Position numbers and translations under genes: made by a program. A stretch of DNA of 64,000 bases, taken from contig NC_053046.1 in assembly GCF_003473485.1 (NCBI RefSeq), positions 41,687,832-41,751,831 of the forward strand. The letters run 5' to 3'. The stretch comes from Medicago truncatula. Taxonomy: Eukaryota; Streptophyta; Magnoliopsida; Fabales; Fabaceae. This document shows, piece by piece, positions 56,227-64,000 of this stretch (position 1 is its first letter; the number at the start of each line of letters is the position of its first letter). The notes under the pieces are model-generated. The model saw only the letters and a program-made list of their open reading frames with translations, made no database searches and was not told the DNA's origin.

Positions 56227-56392
56227 TTAACTAGTGCCCCGGGCCACTAGTTAAGAAAGTAAAAAATAGAAACTTCTACTTGAAAATAACAAATTTTTGA
56301 CTTTTAAAAAGTTGAACATACAATTTTTTAACAATTCTCAATGCAAAATTTCTAAATTAGTCTACTTATCTAGTGCCCGGGACACTAGTTAA
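56227..56392. repeat. Small foldback MITE with self-complementary ends
   Basis: The left end TTAACTAGTGCCCCGGGCC and the right end (inverse of TTAACTAGTGTCCCGGGC) are inverted repeats. Each end is also nearly palindromic on its own around CCCGGG. The element is 166 bases and AT-rich inside. Confidence 0.7.
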
Positions 56393-56768
56393 CATTACCC
56401 AAAAATAATAAGAATCTATTTTTGTTTTTTTATGTAATTAAAATAATTTTCATTTTTACTTTTAAGGATTAAAAAAAACTTTATAATTTTTTTGGTACAA
56501 TAGGAGAAAAGAAACGAAAAAAGGAGAACAGATGTGATACTCTTAGAAGTTTATATAATTTATTTATTTATTTATTTTTAGATTCTGATTTTTTTTAAGA
56601 AAAAATAAAATCAACTGATGTGATACTCTTAGAAGTGGTATTTTTTTTTAAGTGATTTTTTCTCAAAAAAAATATAGCAAATAACCTCATAAACTATTAT
56701 GTCAAATGTCCAAACAAGCGCTGTATTATGTATATAGATTGAGAAAAACAAATTAAATAACATTTTTT

Positions 56769-56870
56769 ATTAAATCAAATTTGTTACCAAAAAGAAGAGA
56801 TTTCAAATCAAATTTGTTACCAAAAAGAAAGGATTTCAAATCAAATTTGTTATCAAAAGTAAAAGATTTG
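56769..56870 (+). repeat. Triplicated 33-base repeat upstream of the B3 gene
   Basis: Three near copies of AAATCAAATTTGTTACCAAA followed by AAGAAGAGATTTC-like spacers lie 170-270 bases upstream of the start codon. Confidence 0.75.
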
Positions 56871-57037
56871 AAATCAATTGCAAAACCCTACCTTACTTAG
56901 CAAGGCACAGAAGCTTCTGCAAAACAAAACCCTACCTCAACTCAAGGGGCAATAGTATCAGTTTATCACCACAAACAAAATACAAAACTGATCGAGGAGA
57001 ATAAGGAAGAAAAGTCACTGGAGCTTCAACATCGAAA

Positions 57038-58072
57038 ATGGAGGAAAGTGTTTTTGTTTCTAGAATATTGAATGAATATGGTGGTGATGATTATCGGATG
57101 ATGGAAAATTTACTAAGTTTGCGATCTAAGTTCTTAGCTAATCAATTCAAAAATGATGTTTCTTATATTCTTCGGTCAAATAACCGGGAGTACTATGCTG
57201 CTGATTCGGAATGCAACGATGATTTTAAGAAAGTTACAGTGAAGGAAAAAAGAAGTAACCGATCAAAGAAGAATCATGAGGATGTTGTTTGTGGATGCAA
57301 TGAAGGTTTTGACAAAATAATAACCAAGAAAAAAAGAAGGAACCAATCAGCGACAAGAGATTTTAGCATTCTTAAATATGGTATGCTTGAATCAAAGAAT
57401 CGCGGGGTTACTGATTGTAGACGCGATGAGGGTGTTGGGAAAAAACTTATCAAGACAAGAAGAAGTGATGGACCACGGGTGAGAATTGCTTTTGGCAATC
57501 CTGATACAAAGAATAATGAGGGAGCTCATGAGGGATCTTCATCCAATGAAGGTTCCAAAAAGGAGATCAAGAAAAGAAAAGACAAGAATGAACGATCAAG
57601 CAAACCGTCAAAGAAACGCAAGAACCAGGTGCAAGAAGAGAAACCGGAGCTTCCATTGGCGTTTAAAGAAAAGATTGAACAAATGGAAGGTTGTGAGGTG
57701 AAGTTGGTGATCCAGAAGGAACTGACAATGAGTGACGTGGACAAAGATCAAAGCCGCTTGTCCATTCCAATAGGTAAGATTGAAGAGAACTTTCTGACAC
57801 CAACAGAGGAATTGTCTTTGGATTATGTGCCTCAAAATAAAAAAGGGAGGAAGAAGATTGTTGGTATGCCCGTGTTCGTGTTGGATCCCAATCTTATACT
57901 CTACAAAGACATGTGCTTCAAGAAGTGGAAAATGGTGACTGGAGAGGTCTACATTATCACAAACAAATGGAACGAACTTGTAGCAGAAAACCGTTTCAAA
58001 GCCAAGAAAAAGGTGCAACTTTGGTCTTTTAGATGCCGTGGTGAACTCTACTTCGCACTCGTCAAGCTCTAG
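57038..58072 (+). CDS. B3 domain-containing protein (DUF313-type)
   Basis: An intronless gene of 344 codons. Residues 1 to about 205 are charged and low in complexity, with several Lys/Arg clusters (KKKRRNQ, KKEIKKRKDK, KPSKKRKN) that look like nuclear localisation signals. From about 206 a B3-type DNA-binding domain follows: PLAFKEKIEQMEGCEVKLVI, QKELTMSDVDKDQSRLSIP, then MPVFVLDPNL, LYKDMCFKKWKM, YIITNKWNELV and VQLWSFRCRGELYFALVKL. This arrangement matches the DUF313 group of plant B3 proteins, most of unknown function and often quickly evolving. It is probably a nuclear DNA-binding protein. Repeated acidic units (CNDDFKKVTVKEKR, CNEGFDKIITKKKR) in the N-terminal half suggest internal duplication. 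Confidence 0.9.
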   Translation: MEESVFVSRILNEYGGDDYRMMENLLSLRSKFLANQFKNDVSYILRSNNREYYAADSECNDDFKKVTVKEKRSNRSKKNHEDVVCGCNEGFDKIITKKKRRNQSATRDFSILKYGMLESKNRGVTDCRRDEGVGKKLIKTRRSDGPRVRIAFGNPDTKNNEGAHEGSSSNEGSKKEIKKRKDKNERSSKPSKKRKNQVQEEKPELPLAFKEKIEQMEGCEVKLVIQKELTMSDVDKDQSRLSIPIGKIEENFLTPTEELSLDYVPQNKKGRKKIVGMPVFVLDPNLILYKDMCFKKWKMVTGEVYIITNKWNELVAENRFKAKKKVQLWSFRCRGELYFALVKL

Positions 58073-58708
58073 CCAAGTTCTATCAGTCAATGATGCACAT
58101 ACTTTCATATAAAATCTTTAATTTTAAGTATTTAGACTTTTGACTTCGTTTGCTTCATTGATCTGCATTTCAACTTCAGTTATATATATATAATTCAGTT
58201 ATTTCAAATAGTAGAAGATTTTATGGACTAGATCTTAGTTGTTATCCCATTCAATTATTGAATGGAGTTTTAATTACTGTGTCCTTATTTAATTAATGTT
58301 TTCCTAGTAAACTAAGGTATCATGGATATTTCAATCAATTAGGAGTAGCATTACAAGAATCGTAGATCAGAACAAAGTTCAATCTGCATTAAATTTTCAC
58401 TGAATTGATTTTCCAGATCTATTGTACTAATTACATTATCTGGTAGTATGTTAGTGGGTGCATCAGTATCACTGATCATACATAGATAATACTATTGTCT
58501 TTTTTTAATGTGTTCATTAATGTTGAACTATTCCATGTGAGATAACATATTTGGTTATGTCACAATGTTTCACTGAAAACTTACTGCAGAATATTGAAAA
58601 TTTCTGTCAAAAACAATCTCCAATTTATTTCAAAGCATTAGAAAATAACTGACAGTGTTTTGTGATGAGTTGAAGGCTATAAATCTAAATGTTAGAAAGT
58701 ATATGTGT

Positions 58709-58853
58709 AGTTCATGTGTTGAAATGTAGATCATTAGGTTCTAAACATGCTTGAGGCAAAAACAAACAGGGCAATGTAACTTGCAGCTCAAGCAATTGCA
58801 AACTTAGTGATTTTTTTCGCAAAATCGGAGAGAAATTAAGCAGGCCATTGTTT
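58709..58853 (+). pseudogene. Short copy of the armadillo-like fragment
   Basis: This segment matches 60540-60715, sharing TTCATGTGTTGAA, CTTGCAGCTCAAGCAAT and AATCGGAGAGAAATTAAG. It has lost parts and has no open frame. It lies directly beside the aconitase-like exon. Confidence 0.55.
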
Positions 58854-58874
58854 GTCCCATAATAATTAACCTAC

Positions 58875-59013
58875 CATAAAATTCAATGAACTTGCTAATA
58901 ACCCTATGATTCCGCAACATTTGGGTCAGAGTTAAAACCGAGTCGGTAAATTTCCCAAACAACTTGTTTCCAACACCACCAGTACCAGTACCAGGCAATA
59001 TCATACTCATAAG
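58875..59013 (-). pseudogene. Aconitase-like exon fragment
   Basis: The minus strand reads LMSMILPG, then NKLFGKF, then [20 protein letters not shown] and FYG. It is flanked by a CAG acceptor at 59014-59016 and a GTAGGT donor. Plant aconitases have the closely similar PMSMVLPGVVGFKL, DLVLTVTQMLRKHG and VGKFVEFYG in the same order. A few codons are lost between the blocks, and no other aconitase exon was found nearby. It is therefore an isolated copied or stranded exon and not a working gene. Confidence 0.6.
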
Positions 59014-60344
59014 CTGTAATTCAACAAGTAAAGAATGTCAACGCCTTATGATGATCACCAAAACTAGAATAGGAAGGAAATTGCAACCATGGAGTAATTT
59101 GAAAAATCTTGGTAGATGGAAAATGTGTTCTTATCTTTTAGATCTCTATAAAACACTGACCATGTTACTGCCCTCGTTGCTTCATATAGATGATACAAAT
59201 AAAAGCAAGACATGGTAATAAGAATTGGTTAACATATAAGTGTAAATATGATCTCCATTCTCGTCAATGTCGTGTTAAATGCCCGTATTAGTGAATTATA
59301 GTTCAATAGAGTGTTAGAGTTCTTATTCTTACCAATTCTAGGATCAAGTATATTGAGTAGTGGGTTTGTATACATAATGCTATAGTTTAATTGGTCAAGT
59401 CTATTGATGCACACAGGTGACATATGTCTCGCCCCATTGACAATATTGTTTCCCATTTTTAAATTAAATGAAATATGATGTGATCTAATGATCCAATGGT
59501 GAAAAATAAGAGATTATATAAAGGTTTGTTGTTCCATCCATCCATGTTTCATTCTCAATGGAGTTGCAATCTAGAGGTAAAGAGATGGACTTTGGATCAT
59601 GAGATTCGAAGTTTGAGTCTCTGTTGGTAACCTTGGAGAAAGATTAACGTAAATTCTCTTGTTATTGTTTTTTGAACTCTAAAGTTTTCATTGCTTTAGA
59701 CCGAGGTATCATCCCCTCACCTTAAATTTTTTACATAAAAAAAAGTAATTAATCACAGTTCCTTCATATATAACTCTAATGATATGTATATTATATGAAT
59801 ACATGTCTTTCATTGATTAGTTTGATCATAATATGTGTCTTTTATTAGTTAGTTTGATATGAAAATTCTCAAAGATATTTTTGTAATTTTAGAATATTTT
59901 AGAACTATAATAATCTCATCTCATGTCCTACATTTAAAGATGATTGATTCACCTTTTGATAAAGTAAAAATAAAGTTTGAGAGTTACGCCACAATATTTC
60001 ATGATTTCATCTCCCCCCCTATAAATGCTTTTCCGAGTCACCTTTTATTGATTCATGATCACACTCGTTTTTGGCCATATCTAATATTTCAAACAAAAAC
60101 CCAAAATAGGAGTTGTTCAACACTTTGGTGACTGAACCTACAGATAAAGATTAAGTAGGAAAACAACAAAGGACTACGTCAAGTAGAGTAGAGTACTGAT
60201 GGGAACCAAGGATGTGTTGCAGTGAAATAACTAAGAAAGTATATATATAGTACATATCACTAAGAAAGTAAAAGCAAAATATCATTGCTTAACAAAGTGA
60301 AGCTAATGTATTATGTATACATTAATCTCATATATCTTCTTGTT

Positions 60345-60790
60345 CTGCAACACAACATAGCAATACAAAGGAACTATTTGCGCTCCTTCATATTGTCCAT
60401 TTAAAAGCAAAGCACATAGCTTTAGACAAACCCCTTGATGGTCCACTTCTTCAAGAATCTGCAGTTGGTGCATTGGGGAATCTAGTTGGGTCGATTTCTG
60501 CGGAAACTTTGGTTTAATTTCTCTTGAATTTGCTTTATAGTTTAGTTCATGTGTTGAAGTGTAGATCATTAGATGCTCAACAAGCCGCCGCGTATTTTGT
60601 TGCATCCCTCTACTTATCAACATGCTTGAGTCTAAAGCAAACGGTGAAAGAAAACTTGCAGCTCAAGCAATCGCAAGCTTAATGATTTTGTCGCAGAATC
60701 GGAGAGAAATTAAGAAGGATAGTGTTCCAAATTCAGTAGAGTAGTTTGATCCAAGTCAGTTTCTTGCTTTGGATCACTTTCTTTATGAAG
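60345..60790 (+). pseudogene. Armadillo-repeat-like gene fragment
   Basis: Pieces read LDKPLDGPLLQESAVGALGN, then KCRSLDAQQAAAYFVA, then NGERKLAAQAIASLMILSQN and RREIKKDSVPNS, in more than one frame with stops between. The style (Leu-rich helices, GALGNL) resembles plant armadillo-repeat proteins. No start, intron set or full repeat array is present. The family call is from memory of motif style and is moderate. Confidence 0.45.
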
Positions 60791-61263
60791 AAGACCATTG
60801 TTGTCTCGTATTATCAACACATGTTTGCAATCCTATCCCTGTCAGGTAACAACAGTTCATCAACGCCTTCAACTTAAGGCATATATTTAAATAGACTCAC
60901 TCAAAGGTGTTATAATTGTAAATTTTGTCTAGGTTGGGTAATTTGGTCTCAAAATAATATCCGAAATTGCAAATCCTCATCATATTAGTTATTTTGAGCG
61001 GTCAATTGAGTCTCTAAAATTGTCCTAGAGGACTAATGTTATTGAAAATTTTCAGTTCAAAAGATCGATTTTTGAAATTTCATTGATTTGATTTAATGGA
61101 TTTAATGGATTAAAAGGATTTTTGGAACTAAATCGATAAATAACCCAAAAATTGTAAATGCATTTATCGTAATAACATGAAGATAGAATAGAAAGAAGAA
61201 GAAAAAAAACAATATACAGCAACAAACCAAAAGGCCAATGTTTTAATGATCACCACCTAGTGG

Positions 61264-61650
61264 GGTGTGCAAGTCCATTAACCAAACTGAACCAAACCAG
61301 ATTTTATGGTTCGGTTTGGTTCAGAGAACTACTTTTACAAAAAAAAAACCGTTTTTATCCATTAAACAGGTACGGTCCGGTTCAAAACCGGTTCATTCGG
61401 TCTGAACCGGAAGATGACGATGATGAGCAGTTCAGATGATTAGTAGGAGTGCACGGTGAAGGGAATTGAGAAGGGTAATGGGTAATGGATAATAATCGGT
61501 TAACATAAAATGGTAACCAACTCGTTTTTAATTTGTTTTAAAATTGACTGGATCAGGTTAAATGAAAGTGGTTTGAGTTTTTCTAGTTTCGTTCACCAGA
61601 TTTACAGTTTTGGATCAATTGAACCAGTTTTTATACACACCCCTACCACA
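61264..61650. repeat. hAT-like MITE
   Basis: The left end region reads TAGTGGGGTGTGCAAG and the right end reads TATACACACCCCTA, inverted repeats of about 11 bases. The interior has GGTTCGGTTTGGTTC and CCGGTTCAAAACCGG runs. No clean 8-bp duplication was read. Confidence 0.5.
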
Positions 61651-62407
61651 AAGAATCTTCGTGGAATCCCTCATAGAAGTTACATCAACAAGAACAGAAA
61701 ATGCAGTAGCATCCTTGTCAGCACTACCAAATCCACTTCATCCCCCACACATACATATTTTTCTTCCATCAACGATAGATAATGTTGAAAACATAAACTA
61801 ATATTCTTCTTAAAAGATTGAGACATTGACTGCCACATAAAAAAATCTGGTCAATCTAATTTTCTTTGGAAAGGAAAAAATATTTATTCAACCTTACTGT
61901 TAAAGGTAGATTGGCGGCTGGTCAAGACAAACTTTGATTTAATTTCTTTTTTGACGAATTTGCATATATCTCTTTAATTTTTAGTTATCGCATTTTGTGG
62001 AATTTGAGTTAAAAAAGCACATATGTCTATTTTGTTTCCTACATGACTTAAAATAGGTGAGACATTTTCCAGTTCATCCCTGTCTTTGGCCCCTATATTT
62101 CTCCCCTTTGGATCCCAAATCGATTCAAGAAAATTAAAAATTTCCTTGTAAAGCAATTTTTTATGCATGTGTTATCTGACAACGTTTTCACAGTACATTT
62201 ATATATATATGGTTCCACCACAAACAATGTGTTATCTTCTTACTACACTTATACCACACCTACATTTTCTTGGGCACATGCAATGCAATGAATATATGGC
62301 CCAGCACAATAATGTTAAGCCACACTTTATCTATATGCTATAGTATAGAGATATATATATTAATCCACATCCTAACATGAATAATACTCCATATATAATC
62401 AAGAGAT

Positions 62408-63301
62408 TTAAATATTCAAGAAAGTTTTAATTGCATCAACCTCTTTATCCTTAAAAAACTTTAGTTCCTGGATTGCCAAATTTCTTGCTTCAACAACTTC
62501 TTTATGATCTTCCTTGAATCCCCATTTTATCATTCCTTGAATGATTCCAACATAGTACCCAAATTTCCTCAATCTCTCAATTTCCTCTTCACACCCCCCA
62601 CCCAGAACACCACCACATACAGCCCCACACGAATGCAACCTACCTTCATATTTCTCCACCACATGCCTGATTTCTTCCACGTGGCACTTCTCCTCACCGT
62701 CGGATCCACTATACAAAATCTTCCCGTACTGCGCATCTATCACTCCTCCTCCTGAACCCACAGCACGTGAAATCTCAACCATCACCTTTAAGATCCTCTC
62801 CGAATTTTCTCCACCGTCCGATCTAGCTAACAATTCAAATCCAAACGGGACAATTCCATCACCAGTTAAAAGCTCCATGTTAGGCCCATAAACATGATTG
62901 ATCATAGGCCTGGGCCTGTCTGTGAGTGGAAGATGCTCGTGGGTGTAAGTGGCTGCTTCCATTAGTAACAAAGCTGAAGCAGCGGATATGGCTTGGTGGC
63001 GTTGACCTCCGACGAGCTCACATGTGGCGAGGCATAACGCCGGCACGGTTGTTTTTGGAGCTGTGAAAATGAGGTGGTGCATGGGCTCAAAAACCACGAG
63101 GGGTTCTTTGATAGTAATGGTTTGTTTGAGATGAGCTTCTATGTCAGCATGCAAGGAAGCCCAATACGGAGTTTGAGTCATACTCATTCTAAGGGTGGTG
63201 GACTTGAGCTTGGTGTTTAAGTGGGAACGGTGTTGATTTGATATGCATGAGAAATGAACGGTGGATTTAACATTTGTGACGTATGAAGTTGTAGTAACCA
63301 T
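62408..63301 (-). CDS. GPPS.SSU: Geranyl diphosphate synthase small subunit (heterodimeric, SSU type I)
   Basis: An intronless gene of 297 codons from the chosen ATG at 63301. An in-frame ATG at 63367 would add 22 hydrophobic residues but leave almost no leader. Residues 1 to about 42 are Ser/Thr-rich and look like a plastid transit peptide. The isoprenyl synthase fold follows with YWASLHADIEAHLKQ, EPMHHLIFTAPKTTVPALC, EHLPLTDRPRP, YGPNMELLTGDGIVPFGFEL and VCGGVLGGGCEEEIERLRKF. Both CxxxC motifs of small subunits are present (C90/C94 and C225/C229); they mediate contact with the large subunit. The Asp-rich DDxxD metal motifs of active synthases are absent. By family knowledge it is not catalytic alone. 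Paired with a GGPP synthase large subunit it shifts the product to geranyl diphosphate for monoterpenes. Confidence 0.9.
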   Translation of the reverse strand: MVTTTSYVTNVKSTVHFSCISNQHRSHLNTKLKSTTLRMSMTQTPYWASLHADIEAHLKQTITIKEPLVVFEPMHHLIFTAPKTTVPALCLATCELVGGQRHQAISAASALLLMEAATYTHEHLPLTDRPRPMINHVYGPNMELLTGDGIVPFGFELLARSDGGENSERILKVMVEISRAVGSGGGVIDAQYGKILYSGSDGEEKCHVEEIRHVVEKYEGRLHSCGAVCGGVLGGGCEEEIERLRKFGYYVGIIQGMIKWGFKEDHKEVVEARNLAIQELKFFKDKEVDAIKTFLNI

Positions 63302-63796
63302 ATTGGAAAAAAAATGAGGTGAAGGTTGAAGAAGAGAAAGGAGGGAGAAGAATGAAATAAGTCTCAAGTTGAGTTATTTTGATATTGATGGGATCCTTGA
63401 TTATTATTATATCTATGGTGTTGATATTCAACTAATAGAAATTTGTCTGTTTTGCTTGACATTTTTTAATGTGTTTATTTAGATATTTTCTTATAAAGGA
63501 AATCAAATAAAAATTAGACTAAATTATAGATGAGAGAGAACGGGAAAGCGATTGGTGGACATGTCTATAATAATAGAGTGCTGTATGAAATAAATTACAA
63601 GTGGTGCAATTGATGATATTGATAGATCCTTAATTACAATTTTTATGGTTGTGTTCATTCTTCCGTCAAAATGTTCGTTCCATGATGTTGATGTTCAACT
63701 AAGGGAAATTTGGCTGCTTTGCATGGTCATCTTTTTCAATGTCTCCCTTACGTTAGGTAAGGTGAGAAACTCGTGTCAAATGTCAAAATAAAAAAA
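63302..63796. other. Upstream region of the GPPS small subunit gene
   Basis: AT-rich. A TATAATAATA-like run on the minus strand near 63400-63410 could be its TATA box. Two related phrases (GGAAATTTGGCTG near 63706 and GAAATTTGTCTG near 63439) suggest a short duplicated block. No gene is seen. Confidence 0.4.
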
Positions 63797-64000
63797 GGAA
63801 CTTCTACGGTACACTCATAAAATGAGGTGTACCGATACTCTTGCTTCATAATTTTATAAATTAACGATCATTTTGTGTGAAATAAATAATTATTTGTCAA
63901 CATTTATATTTTATAGAACATCATTTCATAAGAAAAAACATCATTTCATTGTTTATAAGAATTGTAGTAACTTTTTTACATATTATCGTAAAAAAATAAT
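63797..64000. repeat. Second copy of the Mutator-type MITE, cut by window end
   Basis: It starts GGAACTTCTACGGTACAC and follows the element at 24766-25160 through CATCATTTCATAAG and TTTCATTGTTTATAA. The right end is outside the window. Confidence 0.75.

Larger units (their letters stand above)
55370..57037. other. Intergenic region between SYP61 and the B3 gene
   Basis: The two genes are divergent, so both promoters lie here. It holds a Stowaway, a small foldback MITE and a short tandem repeat, listed separately. A 21-base phrase starting TGATGTGATACTC recurs at about 56531 and 56618. No extra gene is seen. Confidence 0.55.
58073..62407. other. Region of gene fragments and repeats
   Basis: No intact gene is seen between the B3 gene and the GPPS small subunit gene. 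It contains the aconitase-like and armadillo-like fragments and a hAT-like MITE, listed separately. A SINE-like stretch may lie at 59565-59745 (TCTAGAGGTAAAGAGATGG and an A-rich end), but it is too degenerate to call. Confidence 0.55.

Overview
The window is plant nuclear DNA. Genes are split by short AT-rich introns with clean GT..AG borders, base composition is strongly AT-rich, and intergenic space is packed with MITEs, SINEs, LINE scraps and one solo LTR. The repeat families (for example the foldback with GGGTTAAATATG ends, and tRNA-like SINEs with TAGCTCAGTTGG) and the protein sequences suggest a legume close to Medicago. That species call is inference; no search was run.

Layout. 1-1.5 kb: the 5' end of an OTU-type deubiquitinase gene (minus strand, running off the left edge). 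2.5-3.5 kb: LINE scraps. 4.0-6.9 kb: a complete plastid RidA gene (minus, 6 exons, 191 aa). 9.0-12.7 kb and 20.0-21.5 kb: two tandem RING-H2 genes of the NEP-interacting-protein (NIP) type (minus, 5 exons each). The first copy and its upstream DNA are swollen by transposons, including a solo LTR, a hAT MITE inside a Stowaway MITE, and a 2-kb element inside an intron. 22-32 kb: no gene recognised, but several MITEs and SINEs with readable target-site duplications. 32.2-36.2 kb: a complete calcium-dependent protein kinase gene (plus, 8 exons, 540 aa, 4 EF hands). 37.2-39.6 kb: its tandem duplicate, which keeps an intact kinase domain but has lost the autoinhibitory junction and all EF hands. 40.7-42.1 kb: eIF1/SUI1 (minus, with an intron in the 5' UTR). 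43.3-43.7 kb: a piece of a CACTA-type transposon protein. 44.9-50.2 kb: an F-box family cluster with one intact gene, one short relic and one gene with two in-frame stops. 51.0-55.4 kb: a complete SYP61-type syntaxin gene (minus, 7 exons, 247 aa). 57.0-58.1 kb: an intronless B3-domain protein gene. 58.7-60.8 kb: fragments resembling an aconitase exon and an armadillo-repeat gene. 62.4-63.4 kb: an intronless gene for the small subunit of heterodimeric geranyl diphosphate synthase (minus).

The genes do not form a pathway; this is ordinary mixed plant gene space shaped by tandem duplication and transposon insertion. I found no clear new biological system. The observations most worth a second look are the EF-hand-less CDPK duplicate, the asymmetric NIP tandem pair, the nested insertions at 13.9-16.0 kb, and the adjacent fragments of two unrelated genes at 58.7-59.0 kb.
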